Both the position numbers and the translations under genes were made by a program. The notes beneath the pieces were generated by a model. It was not told the origin of the DNA. It made no database searches and saw only the letters and a program-made list of their open reading frames with translations. From DATEZO01 sp035255485 (GTDB lineage Bacteria > Pseudomonadota > Gammaproteobacteria > Burkholderiales > Burkholderiaceae_D), in NCBI GenBank assembly GCA_035255485.1, contig DATEZO010000013.1, positions 1 to 14,683 of the forward strand: a DNA stretch of 14,683 nucleotides, written 5' to 3'. Within the stretch, counting starts at the first letter, position 1. Every line of letters begins with the position of its first letter. Of the stretch, positions 6,867 through 13,434 are shown in pieces.

Positions 6867-7709
6867 TCAAATTCCTTTTATGTGGCGGTAAGAACGAAGG
6901 TATTCCGGAAAATACTCCGAAAACCTCTTCGGAGCGAATCCAAACAGATGTTTGACTTTCGATATATTGATCTCTGTAAAATCCCACACCGGCGCATCCG
7001 CTGCGACTGACACGTCATACCCCATCTGCGCCTGCAATGCGGATGCGATTTCCCTGTTTGTCACGCCCTCCCCGCTCGCAACATTGAAGATTCCATTATG
7101 CGGAGAACACGCAATGCGATGCATCAGCGTCACCGCATCATCAATATGCAGAAAATCCTTTTTCGATTCCAGGGAAGTACGGAAGAGGACCTTGCCAGTA
7201 CGCTGTCCTTCTTCGAGCAACTGCTCAATAAAGATGTCAGGGTCAGGCCGAATACCGACGACGTTGGATAGCCGGACAATTTTCATGTTCTGCCGACCGC
7301 CATGCAGGCAAAGCGATTCGCCCATCAGTTTGGACAGGTTGTACAGGTCGCCCACATCGTTGGGATTGACCTGCAGCGTGGCGGACTCCGTCGTGTCGGA
7401 TACCCCGGAATAAAGGCGCGTGCTGGAGAGATAGGTCAGCGATTCGAAATCTGCCTGCTGCAGGAGGCGACGCAGGAAGCAGACATGCGCCTCAACCGTG
7501 TCGTAGGGGCGCGACCGGAAATCGGCTGTCAAGCCGATAGCATAAATGACGTGCCCGAGCGGCCGGGAGAACACGGCCTCATCACCTTTTTGCGGCGCAT
7601 GACAGGGCTGACCGTGTTGTTGCAGATAACGAACGAGATGACTGCCAATGAATCCACCGCCGCCCAAAACGGTAACCTCGGAGCCAGGCGATGTCTGGTG
7701 CCGCGTCAT
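6867..7709 (-). CDS. NAD(P)-dependent nucleotide-sugar epimerase/reductase (extended SDR)
   Basis: A 280-residue short-chain dehydrogenase/reductase of the nucleotide-sugar epimerase/dehydratase group. The Rossmann loop is VLGGGGFIGSHL (14-25), the catalytic Ser/Thr lies in YLSSTRLYS (93-101), the catalytic pair is Y123xxxK127 in DLYNLSKLMGE, and FLHIDDAV plus FNVASGEGVTNREIA are typical of the C-terminal part. Following a 4,6-dehydratase and a 3,5-epimerase, the simplest role is reduction of the 4-keto group to complete a CDP-6-deoxyhexose, but it could be an epimerase. It is shorter than the usual 310-340. ATGA overlap with the upstream epimerase-like gene (7706-7709) indicates coupled translation; the next gene begins directly after its TGA. 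Stereochemistry of the product cannot be predicted. Confidence 0.88.
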   Translation of the reverse strand: MTRHQTSPGSEVTVLGGGGFIGSHLVRYLQQHGQPCHAPQKGDEAVFSRPLGHVIYAIGLTADFRSRPYDTVEAHVCFLRRLLQQADFESLTYLSSTRLYSGVSDTTESATLQVNPNDVGDLYNLSKLMGESLCLHGGRQNMKIVRLSNVVGIRPDPDIFIEQLLEEGQRTGKVLFRTSLESKKDFLHIDDAVTLMHRIACSPHNGIFNVASGEGVTNREIASALQAQMGYDVSVAADAPVWDFTEINISKVKHLFGFAPKRFSEYFPEYLRSYRHIKGI

Positions 7710-8284
7710 ACCGTCAGTCCCGGATAGGAATTCGCGTCGAGAAATCCGCGCTGTGCATCGCGCGACGATATCTCGCTTGCCTCCAACGGCCAGCCAATAT
7801 TCAAGGCGGGGTCGAAAGGATTCAAGCCGTCTTCCGCTTCGGCGTTATACGCGGCGCTCACCAGATACAGGATTTCAGTATCGTCCTCAAGTGTCTGAAA
7901 CCCATGCGCAAAACCCGGGGGAATCACCAGGCTTTCCTGATTTGCGGCTGACAGTTCTGCGCCAAACCACTGGAGAAACGTACGCGACCCGTGACGCAAG
8001 TCCACCGCCACATCGAATATTCGCCCCGCCATGCAGGTCACAATCTTGGTTTCGCCATGCGGAGGATGCTGAAAGTGCATTCCCCTCACGGTGCCGCAAT
8101 GACGGGACAATGAGTGGTTGATCTGCGCAAGCGGCATGCCCAAGCCAATGGCAGCAAACGCCTCGGCGCAATAAAAGCGGGAAAAAAAACCTCGCGCATC
8201 GACGATCGGCTTGCGGGTTACGCGCCAGATGCCGTCGAGGGTCGCTGGATGAAAGTTGAAGCGCTCGGTAGCGACGACGTTCAT
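7706..8284 (-). CDS. RfbC/RmlC-family 4-keto-6-deoxysugar 3,5-epimerase
   Basis: A 192-residue cupin of the dTDP-4-dehydrorhamnose 3,5-epimerase family. It carries DARGFFSRFY (29-38), RGMHFQ with the catalytic His (H70), conserved K80, GRIFDVAVDLRHGS (87-100), PPGFAHGF (122-129), ILYLVSAAYNAE (138-149) with the candidate acid Tyr, DGLNPFDPALNIGWP (152-166), and SSRD with D176 where the His partner is expected. The length matches RmlC (about 180-190). The frame extends upstream to 8353, but ATG 8284 is chosen because GAGG lies seven bases before it, it gives the ATGA overlap with rfbG, and the family N-terminus starts here. Between CDP-glucose dehydratase and a reductase, its substrate is probably CDP-4-keto-6-deoxyglucose and not the dTDP sugar. 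It may epimerise C3, C5 or both. Confidence 0.91.
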   Translation of the reverse strand: MNVVATERFNFHPATLDGIWRVTRKPIVDARGFFSRFYCAEAFAAIGLGMPLAQINHSLSRHCGTVRGMHFQHPPHGETKIVTCMAGRIFDVAVDLRHGSRTFLQWFGAELSAANQESLVIPPGFAHGFQTLEDDTEILYLVSAAYNAEAEDGLNPFDPALNIGWPLEASEISSRDAQRGFLDANSYPGLTV

Positions 8285-9348
8285 ACGTATTCCTCGATTT
8301 GCATTCGCGTTCGTGCCGCCATGTCGTCGCCGGCAAGCCATTGCTTGTGCCATGTCACGGTACGCTCCAATGCGTCGTGCAGATTCCAGCGAGGCCGCCA
8401 GCCCAATTCGGCGCGCGCGCGACTGGCGTCCAGGCGCAGAAGCCCCGCTTCATGCGTGAGCCGGTCTTGTGCAGAGCATTCAACCTGAGCCGTTCCGCCC
8501 CACAGTTCCGCAACGCTTCGCGCCACATCGCCAACAGCAGCATTGCTCGTCAGATCGGGGCCGAAGTTCCATGCGGTCGCAAAGTGCTGGCCGTTGGACG
8601 ACATCAGTGCCTCTGCCAGAAGCAGATAACCGTACAAGGGGTCCAGCACATGTTGCCACGGCCGCACCGCCTCGGGGTAGCGCAAGCTCACTGCCCTGCC
8701 ATCCGCAAACGCCTTCAGGCAATCCGGCACAAGCCGATACGATGCCCAGTCCCCGCCGCCGATGACGTTTCCCGCCCGCGCCGTTGCAAGGCGCGCGCGA
8801 TGGCCTCCTGCACATGAAAAGTAACTCGACCGGAAACTTGCCGCGACGATTTCCGCGGCGCTCTTGCTGGCACTGTAGGGATCATGCCCTCCCAGCGAAT
8901 CCGTTTCACGGTAGGGATATGCCCATTCACGGTTGTCGTACACCTTGTCGGTGGTAACGACAACAACGGCCTCCACGGATTCGACCGAACGCACGGCTTC
9001 GAGCAAGTGTGCTGTCCCCATTACGTTGGTGGCAAAGGTGCCGATCGGGTCGGCATAGGCCGCACGTACCAGCGGCTGTGCCGCGAGATGAAATACGATA
9101 CGCGGCCGCGCTGCGGCAATGGATGCCTTGAGTGCAGCGAGATCCGCAAGATCGGCGCGCGTATCCGACGCCAGGACGTCGCGTACGCGGGCTATGTCGA
9201 AAATCGCCGGTGTCGTTGGCGGATTCTGTGCATAGCCGTGGACGCGTGCGCCAAGCGCGCGCAGCCAAAGCGCGAGCCAGCTCCCTTTGAAGCCGGTATG
9301 ACCGGTAAGAAATACAGGAACATCCTGCCAGAACGTGAGCGACGGCAT
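8281..9348 (-). CDS. rfbG: CDP-glucose 4,6-dehydratase
   Basis: Converts CDP-glucose to CDP-4-keto-6-deoxyglucose using bound NAD. A 355-residue extended SDR with the signature FLTGHTGFKGSWL (13-25), HLAAQPLV (87-94), VVTTDKVYDN (130-139) with the catalytic Thr/Asp/Lys, and Y158xxxK162 (PYSASK). GHTGFKGSWL separates this enzyme from dTDP- and GDP-sugar dehydratases. Upstream in-frame Met codons exist at 9354, 9363 and 9384. The ATG at 9348 is preferred because GGAAGG stands seven bases before it, it overlaps the rfbF stop as TGATG, and the family N-terminus (a few residues, then FWQ) fits; the resulting length is close to the usual 357. Rich in G and C (41 of 60 at 9241-9300). Confidence 0.95.
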   Translation of the reverse strand: MPSLTFWQDVPVFLTGHTGFKGSWLALWLRALGARVHGYAQNPPTTPAIFDIARVRDVLASDTRADLADLAALKASIAAARPRIVFHLAAQPLVRAAYADPIGTFATNVMGTAHLLEAVRSVESVEAVVVVTTDKVYDNREWAYPYRETDSLGGHDPYSASKSAAEIVAASFRSSYFSCAGGHRARLATARAGNVIGGGDWASYRLVPDCLKAFADGRAVSLRYPEAVRPWQHVLDPLYGYLLLAEALMSSNGQHFATAWNFGPDLTSNAAVGDVARSVAELWGGTAQVECSAQDRLTHEAGLLRLDASRARAELGWRPRWNLHDALERTVTWHKQWLAGDDMAARTRMQIEEYV

Positions 9349-10118
9349 CACCATACCTTCCATGGCGCCTTGCCGGACACCCACAGATCTTCCAGCATGT
9401 TTTTCTCGCGTAGCGTATCCATCGGTTGCCAGAAGCCGGCATGTTCAAACGCCATCAGCTCCCCGTCGGCGGCAAGAGTGGTCAGTGGTTCCGCTTCCCA
9501 GCTGGTGCCATCGCCGGCAATACGATCGAGACATCGAGGAGACAGGATAAAAAAGCCGCCATTGATCAGCCCGCCATCGCCGCGCGGTTTCTCCGTGAAG
9601 CCTTGCACAAGATTGCCTTCGCGCGTCAATGCGCCATAACGGCCAGGCGGCTGCACTGCGGTCACGGTGGCCATCTTGCCATGGGACTTGTGAAAGGCAA
9701 TTGCTGCCGTAAGGTCGACATCGGACACGCCGTCACCGTAAGTGAAACAGAATGCCTCTTCGTTCTTCACATACTCCGCTACCCGCTTCAGCCGGCCGCC
9801 GGTCATGGAATCGTCGCCGGTATCGACCAGTGTGACGCGCCACGGCTCGGCATGCTTTTCGTGCACTTCCATCCGGTTGCTGGCCATATCGAAAGTCACA
9901 TCCGACATGTGCAGGAAATAATTGGCGAAATACTCCTTGATGATATAGCCCTTGTAACCGCAGCAGATGACGAACTCGTTGACGTTATGCGCCGAGTACA
10001 TCTTCATGATGTGCCACAAGATCGGTCGCCCGCCGATTTCGATCATTGGCTTCGGCTTGAGGTGGGTTTCTTCGCTGATGCGGGTACCCAGCCCACCCGC
10101 GAGGATAACGGCTTTCAT
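9348..10118 (-). CDS. rfbF: Glucose-1-phosphate cytidylyltransferase
   Basis: Makes CDP-glucose from CTP and glucose-1-phosphate, the first committed step of the CDP-deoxyhexose pathway. The 256-residue protein starts MKAVILAGGLGTRISEETH, with the nucleotidyltransferase loop GGLGTR (8-13) and KPKPMIEIGG (21-30), then ICCGYKGYIIKEYF, TYGDGVSDVDL (metal-binding Asp), GRYGAL and FQPMDT-like FWQPMDTLREKNMLE near the end. Length equals the family norm (about 257). The frame runs upstream to 10313 but that part overlaps the glycosyltransferase gene and has no family similarity; ATG 10118 gives an ATGA overlap (10115-10118) with that gene's stop. GGAG lies about 12 bases upstream, so translation probably relies partly on coupling. 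Confidence 0.96.
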   Translation of the reverse strand: MKAVILAGGLGTRISEETHLKPKPMIEIGGRPILWHIMKMYSAHNVNEFVICCGYKGYIIKEYFANYFLHMSDVTFDMASNRMEVHEKHAEPWRVTLVDTGDDSMTGGRLKRVAEYVKNEEAFCFTYGDGVSDVDLTAAIAFHKSHGKMATVTAVQPPGRYGALTREGNLVQGFTEKPRGDGGLINGGFFILSPRCLDRIAGDGTSWEAEPLTTLAADGELMAFEHAGFWQPMDTLREKNMLEDLWVSGKAPWKVW

Positions 10119-12730
10119 CGATTGTTTTCGCTCCACTCCCGGAACATGTCCCGATACGCCGACTCGACCTTGCGCGCAAATCCCGCTTCGTCCATCAACG
10201 GGCCCCCTTCCAGCTCGCCCCGCAACCCGGCCCGAATCTTGACCAATTTGTTCAAGTCGGAAGCCAGTGCTACCGCGATTTCCACGTATTCCTCCTCGGA
10301 CCTCGCAATCCATTCAGGATGTCCGGCCCCGATCAGTACGGAACTGCCTAGCAATCCAACGCTCGGACGCCCCGCCAGCGTCACATACGGCACTCCCATG
10401 TACAGGGTTTCCACTAGCGTCGTGCCGGAATTGTGTGGAAAGCAGTCGAGCCCGATGTCCATACCGCGCAACACATCCCATGGCGGCGTATGGAAACCGA
10501 TATCCAGTCGTGCCCTGTCGATTCCGTATTCCGCGAATCTTCCCGCAAGCGTCGCCTGCAATTTCTCGTCCCTGAAATTGGCACTGTCGATGACAAGCCG
10601 CGAGCCCGGAACGCGCCTGAGGACTTCCGCCCAGACCTTGATTGTGCGGTGGTTAATGCGCACAGCGCGCGTCAGCGTTCCGAAGGTGACATGCCCGCGC
10701 CCTGCGGCCGGCACTGGTCCGACCGGCCCCATGCCTTCGGCCGGGCGATAGGGAATCAACGGCGTACTCAGTCGCCACGGTTTCTCGGCGAACAACGCCT
10801 CGCTCCCCGGCGGCGCGCATGTATCGTCGGTCAGGAAATAATCGATCGCTCTGAGGCCCGTCGTATACCCATAGCCCAGCCAGGAAAGCGACACCGGCGT
10901 GGGCTTGCGGGCAAACACGCCGAGCCTGTTCCTTGCCGTATGTCCCGCCACGTCGACAAGCACATCGATCTCCTCGGCGCGAATACGCTCGGCAAGCGCA
11001 GCATCCGACAGTCCGGAAGTTGGCACCCAATGATCCACATAGGATTTATATCGCGCGGTAACGTCGTCCTCGGAGAAGAGCTCCGCAAAGGCGAAGACTT
11101 CAACGGCAGTTCTGTCATGGTGAGCAAGCAAGGGCTCCAGGAAGTGTCGTACCGAGTGATGGCGAAAATCAGGCGACACGTAGCCGATCCGCAGTCGTCG
11201 CCGTGTTTCACGATTGTTCCGATGCTCGCGCCACTCCGTGCGAAGCGGCGCCCCCAGAGCGGTATCAAAGTCGCGATACGCGGCAAAGATCTCTTCCGGA
11301 CTTTTGTCTGGGTGGTAGTTCAACGCAAACAGCAAGTTGGCGCGCGCCAGGCGATGACAGGGATCCGTAGCAAGCGCCTTGCGGTAGCACGCTTCGCCTT
11401 CGTCAATCCGACCTTGGGAAATCAAGGCATTGCCAAGATTGTTATATGCCTCTGTATACGCGGGGTCGATCTCAAGTGCCCGGCGAAGCGCAGCCTCCGA
11501 CTCGGCGTGTCGCCCTTGGCTGTTGAGCGTATTGCCCAGGTTGTTATAGGTCATCGCATGGTCGGGCTTGATTTCAAGCGCCTTGATATACGCACTTTCT
11601 GCCTCCTGCAACCGGCCCTGTTCCTGCAGAGTGACTCCAAGATTGGTCCACGTCATGACACTTCCTGGCGCGATTGCCAGGGATTGACGCAGGTTTGCCT
11701 CCGCTTCAACAAGCTTGCCCTCATCCCGTAAGGTCGCGCCAAGGTTGCACAATGCCATGGCATGATCCGGGGCCAGCTCGACTGCCCGGCGCAGAACCGA
11801 TTCAGCCTCTGCGAAGCGTCTTTGCGACTGCAGCGTGACGCCCAGGTTGTTCAAGGCCATGACATGATTCGGCTGCAGCGACGTTGCCCTGCGAAGCACG
11901 GCTTCGGCATCGGCCAGGCGACCTTTGCATTGCAGAGCATTTCCGAGATTACTGTGCAGTTCGGCATCGTCGGGCAATAACCCGGCTGCAAGCTGCAAAG
12001 CGGATAAGGCCTCGTCCCCGCGTCCGAGCTTCTGAAGTGCCGTTCCCAGCGCCTTCCACCCGAACCCATGCCTCGGGAAACGCTGCGTAAGCAATCTCGC
12101 CTGCTTCTCAACATCGCCAAATCGTCCCTGGTTGAACATCGCAACCAGCGCCGAAATTTTTTCCGGCGGCGGCATCTTCTCGCCCTTTTTCCCAGACCCG
12201 GAAGGCCTGGCCGTCTCTCGAGCAAGGCCGGTTTTCGTTTTTTTCTGTGAGCGGATGCCTTCGTCTTTGAACTCGCGAATCGTGCCTGCGTCCGCATGGT
12301 GCAGTGTGCTTACCGGTTCCCTCTGAGGCGCGTGCACGCCGAGTGCGGTTGCGAGCACGGCCATCTGCTCGGAATCGATTCCGCAATCGTGCGCTCGTCC
12401 CAAGGTCTTTTTCGCGCCTTCGATGTCGCCGGTGCGGGCCAGCGCGTCAATATATCCGTGCCAATACCTCGGCTGGCCGGGATCCGCGTCAAGCGCAACT
12501 TTCAGGAAGGGTAAGCCGCCGGCCGCCTGATTCAGTTGCACCGCCAGAAGTCCAAGACGGTGATTTGCTTCGGGATGATCGGTTTGCGCCTGCAGCACGG
12601 CCCGGTACAGCCCCTCCGCTTCCTGCAAGCGCCCGGCGTTCTGATGGCTCAATGCTAGTTGAAGAATATTCTCCAGTGCCTGCTCAAGCGGCGAAGCCGG
12701 CGATTGCGAAGATGCCTCGAAAACGGTCAT
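10115..12730 (-). CDS. Large TPR / GT41 (O-GlcNAc transferase-like) protein glycosyltransferase
   Basis: An 871-residue cytoplasmic glycosyltransferase, first gene of the operon. Residues 15-130 are a divergent TPR block; 145-190 is a charged linker; about 192-250 more TPR; 253-456 are six regular 34-residue TPRs. The C-terminal GT41 (SPINDLY/OGT) domain spans about 510-866: RIGYVSPDFRHHSVRHF (514-530), HTARNRLGVFARKPTPVSL (597-615), WLGYGYTTGLRAIDYFLTD (617-635), VTFGTLTRAVRIN (681-693) and CFPHNSGTTLVETLYMGVP (763-781), where GTT should contact the donor phosphates. Known GT41 enzymes use UDP-GlcNAc or GDP-fucose to modify Ser/Thr of proteins. Next to CDP-sugar genes and divergent from fliC, flagellin is the likely target. 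Odd points: R691 where human OGT has its catalytic-site Lys, and L793 where SRV-type motifs have Arg. No other glycosyltransferase is in the window. Confidence 0.92.
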   Translation of the reverse strand: MTVFEASSQSPASPLEQALENILQLALSHQNAGRLQEAEGLYRAVLQAQTDHPEANHRLGLLAVQLNQAAGGLPFLKVALDADPGQPRYWHGYIDALARTGDIEGAKKTLGRAHDCGIDSEQMAVLATALGVHAPQREPVSTLHHADAGTIREFKDEGIRSQKKTKTGLARETARPSGSGKKGEKMPPPEKISALVAMFNQGRFGDVEKQARLLTQRFPRHGFGWKALGTALQKLGRGDEALSALQLAAGLLPDDAELHSNLGNALQCKGRLADAEAVLRRATSLQPNHVMALNNLGVTLQSQRRFAEAESVLRRAVELAPDHAMALCNLGATLRDEGKLVEAEANLRQSLAIAPGSVMTWTNLGVTLQEQGRLQEAESAYIKALEIKPDHAMTYNNLGNTLNSQGRHAESEAALRRALEIDPAYTEAYNNLGNALISQGRIDEGEACYRKALATDPCHRLARANLLFALNYHPDKSPEEIFAAYRDFDTALGAPLRTEWREHRNNRETRRRLRIGYVSPDFRHHSVRHFLEPLLAHHDRTAVEVFAFAELFSEDDVTARYKSYVDHWVPTSGLSDAALAERIRAEEIDVLVDVAGHTARNRLGVFARKPTPVSLSWLGYGYTTGLRAIDYFLTDDTCAPPGSEALFAEKPWRLSTPLIPYRPAEGMGPVGPVPAAGRGHVTFGTLTRAVRINHRTIKVWAEVLRRVPGSRLVIDSANFRDEKLQATLAGRFAEYGIDRARLDIGFHTPPWDVLRGMDIGLDCFPHNSGTTLVETLYMGVPYVTLAGRPSVGLLGSSVLIGAGHPEWIARSEEEYVEIAVALASDLNKLVKIRAGLRGELEGGPLMDEAGFARKVESAYRDMFREWSENNR
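11363..11974 (-). repeat. Six tandem 102-base TPR-coding repeats
   Basis: Within the glycosyltransferase gene, residues 253-456 are six consecutive 34-residue units, each starting with Pro followed by an NLGxxLxxxGRxxEAE-like core. At the DNA level they form a 612-base in-phase repeat block with moderate identity, a possible site for gain or loss of whole repeats by recombination. Phasing does not drift, so the frame is intact. Confidence 0.85.
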
Positions 12731-12761
12731 GATAGGCGAGTGGATCCCTGAATACGGCTAT

Positions 12762-12774
12762 GTGACGCTGTCAC
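12762..12774. promoter_or_regulatory. Palindromic operator-like site at the operon promoter
   Basis: GTGAC-GCT-GTCAC is a perfect 5-base inverted repeat with a 3-base centre. It overlaps the -10 end and predicted start site of the minus-strand promoter, the classic place for a repressor. The core TGTGA-N5-TCAC recalls CRP/FNR-type sites, but those have a 6-base centre, so the factor is not identified. Confidence 0.35.
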
Positions 12775-12800
12775 TATATTTATAAGAGCGTCAATCAAAA
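12773..12800 (-). promoter_or_regulatory. Candidate sigma-70-type promoter of the ten-gene operon
   Basis: Read on the minus strand, TTTTGA (12800-12795) and TATAGT (12778-12773) are separated by 16 bases. This predicts a start near 12766 and a leader of about 36 bases before the ATG at 12730. The -10 has five of six consensus bases; the -35 is weak. An alternative TATAAA lies a few bases upstream but has no well-spaced -35. Confidence 0.4.
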
Positions 12801-12807
12801 TGCTCCT

Positions 12808-12844
12808 GCGCAGGCCGATCCTCGACCTGCGCGGCTGCGCTTTT
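12808..12844 (+). terminator. GC-rich hairpin followed by TTTT, weak terminator candidate
   Basis: GCGCAG (12808-12813) can pair with CTGCGC (12835-12840), extended by CC/GG past a bulged G, and TTTT follows at 12841-12844. A competing stem GCGCAGG/CCTGCGC (12808-12814 with 12826-12832) is also possible. On the plus strand it could stop antisense transcription leaving the glycosyltransferase gene; no plus-strand gene upstream needs it. The T-run is short. Confidence 0.22.
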
Positions 12845-13200
12845 CGATCCAGCCCCGCCTTGCTCGCAACGCATTTTGATAGACACTCTGACTATCGCGC
12901 CAACTGTACGGCAAAACTCCTCCCGGCTCAATGCAAGCGATGCCGGGAACAGCGATGCGCAATCCCGTCTATTCCGGCTTTCGAGGCATGACAATTTGGC
13001 AAGCATGCCGCAAGACCCACCCTTAACGGCAGCGCTCCGGATTTCTTTAGGGCCGAATTTTCTGAATCCGGGCCCTGTCAGAAAAATGAATGTCACAGTT
13101 ATATCGGAACAGTCCGGCAGGCCGCGCCGTTGCTTGATCGCGAGGCAAATTTGCATCTTCTGCGGCACCGCGCCACATCCCACATCCGATCACTTAGCCC

Positions 13201-13223
13201 CAAATTTTGTGCAACTAAATTTG
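13201..13223. repeat. AT-rich inverted repeat upstream of flagellin promoters
   Basis: CAAATTT (13201-13207) and AAATTTG (13217-13223) form a perfect 7-base inverted repeat with a 9-base spacer, just upstream of the first sigma-28-like -35 element. The spacing puts the arm centres 16 bases apart, between one and two helical turns, so it could be a dimeric regulator site, but no known consensus is matched with confidence. Confidence 0.35.
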
Positions 13224-13228
13224 TCCGC

Positions 13229-13255
13229 TAAAGATTTTTTCTCCGCATCCGAAGA
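13229..13255 (+). promoter_or_regulatory. Second, weaker sigma-28-like promoter upstream of fliC
   Basis: TAAA (13229-13232), 15 bases, then TCCGAAGA (13248-13255) follows the FliA layout TAAA-N15-GCCGATAA. The -35 is in the extended form TAAAG plus T-run; the -10 matches at only five of eight positions. It lies 84 bases upstream of the better site and has the same spacing. It may be a remnant or a minor promoter. Confidence 0.3.
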
Positions 13256-13312
13256 AGGAGGTGTCTGGCTTGAACAAGGTGAGACAGGGAAAAATTAAAG
13301 GAGAAATATTCC

Positions 13313-13339
13313 TAAACTTTTTCCGGTCCCATCCGATAA
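13313..13339 (+). promoter_or_regulatory. Sigma-28 (FliA) promoter of fliC
   Basis: TAAA (13313-13316), exactly 15 bases, then TCCGATAA (13332-13339) matches the flagellar sigma-28 consensus TAAA-N15-GCCGATAA at all but one base. The predicted start is near 13346, giving a leader of about 95 bases. This fits late-class control of flagellin, with transcription only after hook completion and FlgM export. Confidence 0.85.
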
Positions 13340-13429
13340 AGGAAACAACGGCGGTTCAAATGGCCCATCTAACTGGGGAGAACCGAAGTTGAGAGACTTA
13401 AGCCGGAATGAATCGGACCCCAGTCAAAT

Positions 13430-13434
13430 AGGAG
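13430..13434 (+). promoter_or_regulatory. Ribosome binding site of fliC
   Basis: AGGAG stands seven bases before the ATG at 13442 and fixes the flagellin start. An upstream ACTGGGG (13372-13378) could pair with CCCCAGT (13418-13424), ending five bases before this site, so leader folding could affect access. Confidence 0.8.

Noticed and set aside
8285..8353. N-terminal extension of the 3,5-epimerase by 23 codons
   Set aside because: The ATG at 8284 has GAGG at ideal distance, an ATGA overlap with rfbG, and matches the family start.
10119..10313. N-terminal extension of rfbF by 65 codons
   Set aside because: It overlaps the GT41 C-terminus in another frame, has no family similarity, and the MKAVILAGG start at 10118 is typical and gives an ATGA junction.
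9426..11731. Long plus-strand open frames (over 430 codons each) opposite rfbF and the GT41 gene
   Set aside because: They are antisense to genes with clear family motifs along their length; long antisense frames are common in GC-rich DNA and here follow the TPR codon pattern.
12996..13012. Sigma-54-like TTGGCAAGCATGCCGCA (GG-N10-GC)
   Set aside because: The -12 half is poor, it lies about 430 bases from fliC, and it is itself partly palindromic (GGCA/TGCC), so a chance match is likely.
12791..13298. Two open frames, one on each strand (130 and 140 codons), in the intergenic region
   Set aside because: No recognisable domain, composition unlike a folded protein, poor ribosome binding sites, and they overlap each other and promoter elements. 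Treated as noncoding.
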